A stretch of DNA of 8,674 bases from Aquariibacter sp964433315. GTDB lineage: Bacteria > Pseudomonadota > Gammaproteobacteria > Burkholderiales > Burkholderiaceae_C. Under the pieces are notes generated by a model, which saw nothing but the letters and a program-made list of their open reading frames with translations, did no database searches and was not told where the DNA came from. The stretch lies in the NCBI GenBank assembly GCA_964433315.1, contig CAYSQO010000073.1, positions 1 to 8,674 of the forward strand, read 5' to 3'. Below, in pieces: positions 1 through 6,593 of this stretch. How positions within the stretch are numbered: the stretch's first letter is position 1; each line of letters begins with the position of its first letter. The translations under genes were made by a program, and so were the position numbers.

Positions 1-1
1 C

Positions 2-1786
2 GCGGTCAGCAGCAGCGTGCTGTGGTCGGCCAAGGCCCAGCTGCTGAGCCAGGTCGGGGTGAGCAGCGACAGCCGGCAGATCCACTACTTCGCGCCGGGC
101 GAATCGAGCAAGCTCAAGGCCTTTACCCATGCCAACCTGCTGGCCGACGGCCTGCTGCTGGCCAACAAGCTCGGGCCGCTCTGCCCCGACGCCAGCGGCA
201 CCCAGCTGCTGAGCCAGTGCGCGAGCCTGGACAGCGCCGGCAAGGCCGCGGCCGGCGGGGCCAACCTGATCGGCTTCCTGCGCGGGCAGAGCGGCTTCGA
301 GATGAACAGCGCCAATGCGCTGCGCGTCTTCCGCGAGCGCCACAACACCCGCGAGCGCAATGTGCTGGGCGACATCGTCAACGGCAAGCCGGTCTTCGTG
401 CGCAAGCCCTCGGCGCCCTACCCCGACGCGAGCTACCGCGCCTTCGCCACGGCCCAGGCCGGCCGCGCCGCCAGCGTCTACGTGGCCGCCAACGACGGCA
501 TGCTGCATGCCTTCGATGCCGAGACCGGGCTGGAGCGCTGGGCCTATGTGCCGCGCGCAGTGATGCCGCGCCTGTACCAGCTGGCCGACGCCGACTACGC
601 CAACCGCCACCAGTTCTTCGTCGACGGCTCGCCGGTGGTGGCCGATGTGCAGGACGGCAGCAGCTGGCGCACGGTGCTGGTGGGCGGCCTGAACAAGGGC
701 GGGCGCAGCTACTACGCGATCGATGTCACCGACCCGGCCAACCCGCGCGGGCTGTGGGAGTTCAGCCATGCCAACCTGGGCTACAGCGCGGGCAATCCGC
801 TGGTCGGCAAGCTGCGCGACGGGCGCTGGGTGGTGGTGGTCTCCTCGGGCTACAACAACCACGAGACAGGCGACGGCGGAGGCCACGTCTTCGTGATCGA
901 CGCGCTCAGCGGGGCGCTGATCCGCAGCGTGCCCACGGGCGCCGGCGACACCGTCACGCCGAGCAACCTCGGCAAGCTCAATGCCTGGGTCGACAGCACC
1001 GCCGACAACACCCTGCAGCGCGTCTACGGTGGCGACATGCTGGGCAATCTGTGGCGCTTCGACCTGGACGACCGCCTGCCCCCGGCCGGCCACGAGGCCC
1101 TGCGCCTGGGCACCGCGCGGGCGCCGGACGGCAGCGTGCAGCCCATCACCACGCGGCCCGAGCTGCTGGAGCTCAGCCAGGCCGGCAGCCGCCATGCGGT
1201 GGTGGTCTTCGGCACCGGGCGCTACCTGGGCAGCAGCGACGTCGGCGACACCACGCTGCAGAGCGTCTACGCGATCAGGGATGCGCTAGGCAGCAGCGGC
1301 TGGGGCCTGCTGCGCTCGCGCAGCGACCTGGTGGCCCAGACCCTGGGCAGCACCGTGGTGGCGGGCCGAAGCCTGCGGACCCTGCCGAACCCGCAGCCCG
1401 TGAACTGGGCCAGCCAGATCGGCTGGCGGGTGGACCTGGCGCTGTCGGCCGGCGAGCGCGTCGATGTGGACATGCAGCTGGTCGCCAACCTGCTGACCTT
1501 CGCGAGCAACGTGCCCGAGTCCAATGCCTGCGTGACCGGCGGCACCTCCTGGCTGTACTACCTGGACGTGCGCAGCGGCAGCGTGCTGCCGGGCGCGCCA
1601 AACCGCATGGCCGGGCAGTTCCTGGGCAATGCCCTGACGGCCGGCATCACGACCATCGTGAGCACCAGCGGCGCGACCAAGACCATCGTCGTCTCGCGCA
1701 AGGGCGACATCGCCACCACCGACGACCCCGGCCAGGGCGGCAGCGGCGTGGCGCGCCGCATCGCCTGGCGCGAGCTGGCGCGCTGA
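2..1786 (+). CDS. pilY1: PilY1/PilC-type type IV pilus tip protein, C-terminal part (5' end outside window)
   Basis: The last 594 residues of a PilY1-family protein, the large secreted factor at the tip of type IV pili that promotes extension, adhesion and surface sensing. The visible part is the C-terminal beta-propeller. Family landmarks include VYVAANDGMLHAFDAETG (about 476-529), the following WAYVPRAVMPRLYQLAD segment, FVDGSPVVADV, RVYGGDMLGNLWRFDL (about 1019-1066), VVFGTGRYLG (about 1202-1231) and a terminal AWREL typical of the family end. The frame is open to the left edge (AVSSS precedes the GTG at 17), so that GTG is internal and the gene is cut by the window. The loop at 992-1018, where Pseudomonas PilY1 binds calcium, reads DSTADNTLQ, with Asp at positions 1 and 5 but Thr at 3 and Gln at 9. 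It is the only plus-strand gene and is unrelated to the neighbouring methanol genes. Minor pilin genes usually lie upstream of pilY1, beyond this window. Family assignment is firm; the calcium inference is weaker. Confidence 0.93.
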   Translation, partial: AVSSSVLWSAKAQLLSQVGVSSDSRQIHYFAPGESSKLKAFTHANLLADGLLLANKLGPLCPDASGTQLLSQCASLDSAGKAAAGGANLIGFLRGQSGFEMNSANALRVFRERHNTRERNVLGDIVNGKPVFVRKPSAPYPDASYRAFATAQAGRAASVYVAANDGMLHAFDAETGLERWAYVPRAVMPRLYQLADADYANRHQFFVDGSPVVADVQDGSSWRTVLVGGLNKGGRSYYAIDVTDPANPRGLWEFSHANLGYSAGNPLVGKLRDGRWVVVVSSGYNNHETGDGGGHVFVIDALSGALIRSVPTGAGDTVTPSNLGKLNAWVDSTADNTLQRVYGGDMLGNLWRFDLDDRLPPAGHEALRLGTARAPDGSVQPITTRPELLELSQAGSRHAVVVFGTGRYLGSSDVGDTTLQSVYAIRDALGSSGWGLLRSRSDLVAQTLGSTVVAGRSLRTLPNPQPVNWASQIGWRVDLALSAGERVDVDMQLVANLLTFASNVPESNACVTGGTSWLYYLDVRSGSVLPGAPNRMAGQFLGNALTAGITTIVSTSGATKTIVVSRKGDIATTDDPGQGGSGVARRIAWRELAR

Positions 1787-1801
1787 GCGCCGCCGCCGCG
1801 G

Positions 1802-3400
1802 CTACTGGAAGGCCACCTCGTCGAAGCTGCGCAGCTTGCGGCTGTGCAGGCGGGCGCTGCCGGCGGCGCGCAGGCGCTCGACCGCGCGCAGGCCGATCTG
1901 CAGATGCTGCTGCACGCGCTGGCGGTAGAAGGCATCGGCCATGCCCGGCAGCTTGAGCTCGCCATGCAGGGGCTTGTCGCTGACGCACAGCAGGGTGCCG
2001 TAGGGCACGCGGAAGCGGAAGCCGTTGGCGGCGATGGTCGCGCTCTCCATGTCCAGCGCGATGGCGCGGCTCTGGCTGAAGCGGCGCTCGGGGCCCGGGT
2101 GCGGCAGCAGCTCCCAGTTGCGGTTGTCGGTGCTGGCGACGGTGCCGGTGCGCATGAGCTGCTTGAGCGCCGGGCCGCTCAGGCGGGTGACATCGGCCAC
2201 CGCGCCCTCCAGGGCCTGCTGCACCTCGGCCAGCGGCGGGATGGGCACCCACAGCGGCAGGTCCTCGTCGAGCACGTGGTCCTCGCGCACATAGCCGTGG
2301 GCCAGCACATAGTCGCCCAGCTGCTGGGTGGTGCGCAGGCCGGCGCAGTGGCCCAGCATCAGCCAGGCATGCGGGCGCAGCACGGCGATGTGGTCGGTGA
2401 TGGTCTTCGCATTGGCCGGGCCGACGCCGATGTTGACCAGGGTGATGCCGCTGCGGTCGGGCCGCATCAGGTGGTAGGCCGGCATCTGGGGCAGGCGCGG
2501 CGGGGCCTGGCCGAGGAAGTCGGCCGGCTGCAGCGTCAGGCCGCGCCGGCGGTGCAGCACGTTGCCGGGCTCGACGAAGGCCACGAAGTCCTCGGCCTGT
2601 CCCGGTGCCAGGCCGAGGCGCTCGGCCAGCCCGGGCTCGGCCCCGCCCACCGGGCTGTCCATCAGCGCATGGCCGAGGCGGATGAACTCGTCGACATAGA
2701 AGGGGTAGTTCGTGAACAGCACGAAGTTCTGGAAGTGCTCGGGCAGCGTGCCGGTGTAGTGCCGCAGGCGGTGCAGGGAGTAGTCGATACGCGGCGCGGT
2801 GAACAGGGCCAGCGGCCGTGGCGCACCGGGCGCGGGCTCGTGGCTGCCGTTGGCGATGCCGTCGTCCATGGCCGCGAGGTCGGGCAGGTCGAAGACGTCG
2901 CGCAGGCGGGCGCGCCGCAGGGGATCGAGCGCGCCTTCCAGGTGGGCCTGCTCGGGCAGCGCGAAGTGGATCGGGATGGGCTCGCGGCCCGGGCCGATCT
3001 GCAGGCCGCCGCGGCGCAGCTCGCCGTGGTGACGCAGCAGCAGCTCGAACTGCCGCAGCAGGTAGGGCCCGAAGAGATCGGGCCGGCTCAAGCTGGTCTC
3101 GTAGACGCCCGGGCCGGCCAGGAAGCCGTAGCTGAGCCGGGCCTCGGCCTCGTTCAGCGCGGACTGCACCTGCACGCGTACGGCGGGGTAGCAGGCCCGC
3201 ACCCGGCCGGGCGGGTCGCGGCCTTCAAGGTAGGCCTGCAGCGCAGCGCGCAGGGTATCGAGGGACTGCTGGTAGAGCCGCTGGACGGCGTCCAGCGCCG
3301 CCGCCGGGTCGGCGCAGCTGAGCCAGGCTTCGCCCGGGGCGGACGGGGCCGCGGGCGCGGCCTGCAGGGGATGGGCGGCGGGCTCGGAGGCTTCGTTCAT
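1802..3400 (-). CDS. amn: AMP nucleosidase
   Basis: A 532-residue cytosolic enzyme that hydrolyses AMP to adenine and ribose 5-phosphate, helping to set adenylate pools. The N-terminal half matches the AMP nucleosidase-specific domain (YPAVRVQV, YETSLSRPDLFGPYLLRQ, IPIHFAL, RIDYSLHRLRHYTGT, FVLFTNYPFYVDEF). The C-terminal half is a nucleoside-phosphorylase fold with LVNIGVGPANAKT (about 321-333), LMLGHCAGLR, DMESATIAANGFR (from 450) and SDKPLHGE (474-481), whose Asp475 is the expected catalytic acid. The chosen ATG is at 3398-3400. The frame stays open to 3664, but that stretch overlaps the secreted 125-aa gene and is Arg/Gly-rich. With this start the protein is somewhat longer than the 484-residue E. 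coli enzyme; the first 30 residues or so are Ala/Pro-rich and the exact start is uncertain. The Shine-Dalgarno is weak. The gene lies 62 bases after the 125-aa gene on the same strand and converges on pilY1. Its role has no evident link to methanol oxidation. Confidence 0.93.
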   Translation of the reverse strand: MNEASEPAAHPLQAAPAAPSAPGEAWLSCADPAAALDAVQRLYQQSLDTLRAALQAYLEGRDPPGRVRACYPAVRVQVQSALNEAEARLSYGFLAGPGVYETSLSRPDLFGPYLLRQFELLLRHHGELRRGGLQIGPGREPIPIHFALPEQAHLEGALDPLRRARLRDVFDLPDLAAMDDGIANGSHEPAPGAPRPLALFTAPRIDYSLHRLRHYTGTLPEHFQNFVLFTNYPFYVDEFIRLGHALMDSPVGGAEPGLAERLGLAPGQAEDFVAFVEPGNVLHRRRGLTLQPADFLGQAPPRLPQMPAYHLMRPDRSGITLVNIGVGPANAKTITDHIAVLRPHAWLMLGHCAGLRTTQQLGDYVLAHGYVREDHVLDEDLPLWVPIPPLAEVQQALEGAVADVTRLSGPALKQLMRTGTVASTDNRNWELLPHPGPERRFSQSRAIALDMESATIAANGFRFRVPYGTLLCVSDKPLHGELKLPGMADAFYRQRVQQHLQIGLRAVERLRAAGSARLHSRKLRSFDEVAFQ

Positions 3401-3426
3401 GCCGCCCAGGGTAGCGCGCCAAACCG

Positions 3427-3448
3427 GGCCCGCCCGGGGGGCCGGGCC
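3427..3448 (-). terminator. weak terminator-like GC hairpin between the 125-aa gene and amn
   Basis: A perfect 6-bp inverted repeat (GGCCCG at 3427-3432 and CGGGCC at 3443-3448) encloses a 10-base C/G loop that could itself pair in an alternative 5-bp stem. Read on the minus strand, it begins 14 bases after the stop of the 125-aa gene and is followed by CGGTTT, so the U-tract is only three bases. It could weakly end the upstream operon before amn. In DNA this GC-rich such a repeat can also occur by chance. Confidence 0.3.
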
Positions 3449-3462
3449 TTCATGCCCCGCCC

Positions 3463-3840
3463 TCAGTCGAAACGAATGAAACAGCCTTCCTTGGCCTTGC
3501 GCACGGCCGCGCGGTAGGTGCGGACCTGGACCTGGACGGATTCGACGTCGCGCAGATAGGCTCCGCGCTCGCCGCCGATGGAGCTGGCGTTGGAGGCGGT
3601 GCTGAGCTCGACGTAGTCCTCGTACTTGACCTGGCGGGCCAGGGCATCGACCGCGCAGGAGCACTTGTTGATCATCTCGAAGGCCGGCCCCGGATGCTCG
3701 CGCAGACAGGTCTGCACGAAGAGCACGCGGTCGATCGTCGGGTAGTCGTTGGCCGGCGCCGCCGTCTGCGCGCGCAGGGCGGGGCTGGCAGCGGCCAGCG
3801 CGAAGGCCAGCGGCAGGGCGGTCATCAACAGGCGGGGCAT
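3463..3840 (-). CDS. Small secreted four-cysteine protein of unknown function (125 aa)
   Basis: I do not recognise a named family. The 125-residue product opens with a clear signal peptide (MPRLLMTALPLAFALAAASPALRA, likely cut before Gln25), giving a mature protein of about 100 residues in the periplasm or outside the cell. It holds four cysteines, at 45, 60, 62 and 120, with a CSC pair at 60-62. This would suit two disulfides, or less likely metal binding. The core QTCLREHPG, FEMINKCSCAVDAL and SIGGERGAYLRD looks like a compact helical domain with ordered, conserved-style motifs rather than random sequence. The start is supported by AAGAGG (3848-3853), seven bases before the ATG. It lies 35 bases after the 239-aa gene, last in the run of secreted products that begins with xoxF. 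Its position suggests a helper of the XoxF system. There is no heme motif (CxxCH), so it is not a cytochrome. Confidence 0.85.
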   Translation of the reverse strand: MPRLLMTALPLAFALAAASPALRAQTAAPANDYPTIDRVLFVQTCLREHPGPAFEMINKCSCAVDALARQVKYEDYVELSTASNASSIGGERGAYLRDVESVQVQVRTYRAAVRKAKEGCFIRFD

Positions 3841-3875
3841 CGTCGGGCCTCTTCAGCGTCGGGGCGCGTTCGGTT

Positions 3876-4595
3876 TCAGGGCGTGGCCTGCGGCTGGAGC
3901 GTCAGGCGCTCCACGGATTCGGGCGGGGCATCCGGCGTGGCGCCGGGCTGGGTGGCCCGCAGCTCCAGCACCTCGCCGGGCACCTGCTCGGACAGCAGGA
4001 AGACGTACTCGGTCTGGGCCAGCTTCTCGTAGCGGGGGCGGTTGGGGTCCTGCAGGAAGGGCTGCACGCGCACCTCGCTGCCGCGCACGCTGCGGCCGGC
4101 AAAAGTGAACTCGCGCGGCGTGACCGCCGCCTGGTCGACCAGGGCCAGGCGGATCCGCTTGCGGAAGTGGTTGGTCGAGCCCTTGGTGAGCTCGCTCAGG
4201 CGGCGCACCTCGCGCTCCAGGAAGAACAGCACGACGGGGTTGCCGCGGGCCTGCTCGACCACCGGCAGCTGCATCCGGCGCGGGCCGCTGAGGAAGTCCG
4301 CCCGCACATCGCAGCAGGCCCCTCCGCTGTCGGCCGAAAGGTCGAGCACGGCCTCATCGTCGACCGCCTGCTTGACCGAGGCGCCCTCCAGCCGGTAGCG
4401 GTAGCGCAGGCGCTGCGGGGGTTGCATCGCGGCCAGCGGCGTGCGCATGAAGACCAGCTGCTCGGCCTCGGAGGGCTCGGGCGCGGCAGCCGGTGCGGCC
4501 TCCGGCTGCACGGGCGGGGTCTGCGCGGCCAGGGGCAGGACGAGCAGGGCGAGGGCGAGGGCCGCCAGGCGACGGCAGGAAGCGAGGGCGATCAA
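3876..4595 (-). CDS. Secreted protein of unknown function (239 aa), TTG start overlapping the protease stop
   Basis: No named family recognised. The protein begins with a signal peptide (Arg8-Arg9, then the hydrophobic run LAALALALLVLPLAA; likely cut before Gln25). A Pro/Ala-rich linker follows (about 27-42), then a soluble, mostly beta-looking domain. Distinct segments are PPQRLRYRYRLEG (59-71), a vicinal Cys94-Cys95 pair in GGACCDV, FLSGPRRMQLP (101-111), a probable helix NPVVLFFLEREVRRLSEL, and HFRKRIRLAL. The start is TTG at 4593-4595. It is chosen because it gives a complete signal peptide, follows GGATG at a fair distance, and overlaps the upstream TGA as TTGA, the layout of translationally coupled genes. 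The ATG at 4600-4602 is in another frame. The last 20 or so residues (Pro/Glu/Thr-rich) look disordered. Operon position suggests a periplasmic partner of the protease or of the XoxF enzyme, which is inference only. Confidence 0.82.
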   Translation of the reverse strand: MIALASCRRLAALALALLVLPLAAQTPPVQPEAAPAAAPEPSEAEQLVFMRTPLAAMQPPQRLRYRYRLEGASVKQAVDDEAVLDLSADSGGACCDVRADFLSGPRRMQLPVVEQARGNPVVLFFLEREVRRLSELTKGSTNHFRKRIRLALVDQAAVTPREFTFAGRSVRGSEVRVQPFLQDPNRPRYEKLAQTEYVFLLSEQVPGEVLELRATQPGATPDAPPESVERLTLQPQATP

Positions 4596-5653
4596 CGGGC
4601 ATCCAGTGTGTCGGAGAGCTGCTTGGCAGCCTGGGGGTCGATCTGGCTCAGCGTGGTCAGGGCCTCGCGCGCCTTGCCCTGGCGGCCGGCACGCTGGTAG
4701 AGCAGGCCGAGGTCCAGCCAGACGCGGGCGTGGCGGGGGTCGAGCTGCAGGGCGCGCCCGTAGGCCTGCTCGGCGGCGTCAAGGCGGCCGAGCGCAGTGA
4801 GCGCCAGCCCGCGGGCATGCGGGGCCTCGCTGTCGAGCGGATCCTCTTGCTCCCAGCGCTCGGCCAGCTGGGCCAGTTCGTTCCAGGCCTGGCCCTGGAC
4901 CAGGGCGGCCGCGCGCAGGAAGTGCGGTTGTTCCGGCGGGCCCAGCTCCCAGAAGCACAGGCCGGGCACGGGCTCGATGGGCCGCTCGGCGCCCTCGGCC
5001 GCGAACAGCTCCTTCACCCACTCGACCGGAGCGGAGTAGTAGTGCCGCTCACCGCCGCGCAGACGGAAGGTGAGGATGCCGACGAGCCGTCCGGATTCGT
5101 CGAACATGCCCCCGCCGCTGGCCCCCGAGCTGAACCAGTTCGTCGACTGCAGCACGCGGCTGCCGGCCAGGCGATGGAGCGCAGCGACTTCGCCCTCGCT
5201 GTACTGAATGCCGAGGCCGCCGGTGTAGCCGATGGCGATCACGGTCTGCCTGCGGCTCAGATCGTCGGTGCGGCCCAGCTCGACCGGATCCCCTTCGAGA
5301 CGCGGCACCCGCAGCATGCAGAGGTCGCGGAAGATGTCGGCGCGCTGGGTCAGGGCGTAGGTCCGCAAGCCGTTCTTCAGCACGGCGATGCGCGAGGCCT
5401 TGCGGGTGACATGGCAGTTGGTCACGACCATGCCCGGCGCGACGATGACCCCGGAGCCCAGGCCGTAGCCGCCTTCGGCAGAGATGGCTTCGATCTTGAC
5501 AACCGAGTGACCGATCTGCAGCTTCTGATCCTGGCTGAAGCCGGCCTGGGCAGGTACCGCAGCGAGCAGCGCCAGCAGGCACGCCATCCAGGTGAAGCAC
5601 CCCACCCGGGTGCCCGGCGCGCGCCGCGCGCTGCGTAGGGATTCAAACAACAT
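4592..5653 (-). CDS. Secreted trypsin-like (S1 family) serine protease with C-terminal TPRs
   Basis: A 353-residue serine protease. It begins with an extended signal peptide or N-terminal anchor (hydrophobic core about 20-37, likely cut after AQA at 37), so it acts in the periplasm. The catalytic triad is complete: His81 in VVTNCHV, Asp110 in IFRDLCMLRV and Ser179 in SSGASGGGMFD. GLGSGVIV precedes the His as in HtrA-like enzymes. After the protease domain (about 40-225) there is no PDZ domain. Instead, residues 274-353 hold about two TPR-like helical pairs, including GRLDAAEQAYGRALQLDP and the following VWLDLGLLYQRAG. These are protein-protein docking repeats. The ATG at 5651-5653 is preceded by GGGAGAGG five bases away. 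An in-frame start at 5743 would run 59 bases into xoxJ and add a Cys/Arg-rich leader, so it is rejected. The gene lies 31 bases after xoxJ and overlaps the next gene by TTGA. A role in folding control or processing of XoxF or its cytochrome is plausible but unproven. Confidence 0.9.
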   Translation of the reverse strand: MLFESLRSARRAPGTRVGCFTWMACLLALLAAVPAQAGFSQDQKLQIGHSVVKIEAISAEGGYGLGSGVIVAPGMVVTNCHVTRKASRIAVLKNGLRTYALTQRADIFRDLCMLRVPRLEGDPVELGRTDDLSRRQTVIAIGYTGGLGIQYSEGEVAALHRLAGSRVLQSTNWFSSGASGGGMFDESGRLVGILTFRLRGGERHYYSAPVEWVKELFAAEGAERPIEPVPGLCFWELGPPEQPHFLRAAALVQGQAWNELAQLAERWEQEDPLDSEAPHARGLALTALGRLDAAEQAYGRALQLDPRHARVWLDLGLLYQRAGRQGKAREALTTLSQIDPQAAKQLSDTLDAR

Positions 5654-5658
5654 CGATG

Positions 5659-5666
5659 CCTCTCCC
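5659..5666 (-). promoter_or_regulatory. Ribosome binding site that fixes the protease start
   Basis: On the minus strand GGGAGAGG ends five bases before the ATG at 5653; its GGAG core is eight bases away. It lies in the 31-base gap after the xoxJ stop. This supports the 5653 start over the upstream in-frame start inside xoxJ. Confidence 0.7.
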
Positions 5667-5684
5667 GGCAGATGTCGCTGCAGC

Positions 5685-6593
5685 TCAGCGGCTCGATCCT
5701 TCCGCGGTCGGCTCAATCGGCAGCAGCGGCACGTTGTACTCACGCAGGATAGCCTCGATGTCCTGGCGGCTGTCGGCGATCAACTTCTCGATCTGCTGCT
5801 TCCATGCGCGCTCGCCATGGCGCACACCCATCGCGATCTCGAAGTCAAACTTGATGTTCTTCTCGGAGCGCATGGGCACCAGGCTCAGCTCGGGCGACTT
5901 GACCCGCTTTGCGAAGAAGCCCGCGATCGGCCCCCAGACGATGGCGACATCGATCTTCCCCTGCGCGAGATCCTGCTCGATGATCTCGCCGGGGTACTGA
6001 TCGGGACGGGGGCTCATGATGGGATACGGCACACCCTGCTCCAGCAACTGGTAGCGGGCCAGCCAGTCCGATGCCGGCGAGCGGTCGTAGATGCCGATGC
6101 GCAGGGTCTTCAGCAGCGCGGGGTCGAGCTTCAGGAAGTCATCCTGCGAGCGCACGCCGTCCAGGCCGCGGCCCTTGGCAAAGACCATCGCGTAGGTCGA
6201 TCGGTAGTAGGGCTTGGTGGCCGACACTTGGTCGAAGCCGGCCGGCACCCCCATCACCAGATCGCAGCGAAAGTCCTCGCCGGGCAGCTTGTACCGCAGT
6301 GTGTTGCGGATGAAGGCCTGGCGCTGCGGGAAGGAGTAGTAGCTCACCGGCAGGCCGAGGGCCTTGCCGAAAACCTCGGCGATGCGGTTCTCGATGCCTT
6401 CCTTCGCCACGTTGGAGAAGGGCAGGTTGTTCGGGTCTTGGCAGACCCTCAGGGCCTGGCGCTCCGGCGCATCCTGCGCCTGGGCCGGCTGCGCAAACAG
6501 GCTGCACGCGACGGCGAAGAACGTCCCGGCCCGAATCAGAAGGCCCCGGGGACCGCGGGCCGAAGCTGCACGCACCACGGGGCCGAAGCTCAT
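5685..6593 (-). CDS. xoxJ: XoxJ: quinoprotein dehydrogenase-associated periplasmic binding protein
   Basis: A 302-residue protein of the family found next to PQQ methanol dehydrogenases (MxaJ/XoxJ). The fold is that of an ABC-transporter solute-binding protein (type 2, SBP_bac_3-like), but these members are thought to help activate or assemble the dehydrogenase rather than feed a transporter. It has an N-terminal signal peptide (cut after AQA at about residue 39). The family opening LRVCQDPNNLPFSN (48-61) follows, then GIENRIAEVFGKALG, YYSFPQRQAFIRNTL, CDLVMGVPAGFD, TKPYYRSTYAMVF, LRIGIYDRSPASDWLA and a late DVAIVWGPIAGFF. The C-terminal helix ends in REYNVPLLPIE. The start ATG (6591-6593) overlaps the xoxG stop as ATGA, so the two are translationally coupled. 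No permease or ATPase gene is near, which agrees with a non-transport role. Full length; nothing looks broken. Confidence 0.93.
   Translation of the reverse strand: MSFGPVVRAASARGPRGLLIRAGTFFAVACSLFAQPAQAQDAPERQALRVCQDPNNLPFSNVAKEGIENRIAEVFGKALGLPVSYYSFPQRQAFIRNTLRYKLPGEDFRCDLVMGVPAGFDQVSATKPYYRSTYAMVFAKGRGLDGVRSQDDFLKLDPALLKTLRIGIYDRSPASDWLARYQLLEQGVPYPIMSPRPDQYPGEIIEQDLAQGKIDVAIVWGPIAGFFAKRVKSPELSLVPMRSEKNIKFDFEIAMGVRHGERAWKQQIEKLIADSRQDIEAILREYNVPLLPIEPTAEGSSR

Noticed and set aside
17..19. GTG as the start of the pilY1-like gene
   Set aside because: The frame stays open to the window edge and PilY1 proteins are much longer, so this GTG is an internal codon.
1787..1801. Bidirectional terminator between pilY1 and amn
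   Set aside because: The 15-base gap has no stem with a U-tract; only short GCGC repeats around the pilY1 stop.
22..1956. Long plus-strand open frame of 644 codons overlapping pilY1
   Set aside because: The translation is dominated by Arg, Ala, Gly, Pro and Gln with no domains. It is the shifted frame of the clear PilY1 gene in very GC-rich DNA.
1844..3517. Plus-strand open frame of 557 codons opposite amn
   Set aside because: Antisense shadow of the well-conserved AMP nucleosidase; its composition (Gly/Ala/Gln/Val-rich) shows no motif or start signal.
3401..3664. Longer amn start giving 620 residues
   Set aside because: The extra 88 residues overlap the 125-aa secreted gene and are Arg/Gly-rich; the ATG at 3400 gives a length closer to the known enzyme.
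4493..5638. Plus-strand open frame of 381 codons opposite the protease
   Set aside because: Antisense shadow of the gene that has an intact catalytic triad, signal peptide and Shine-Dalgarno.
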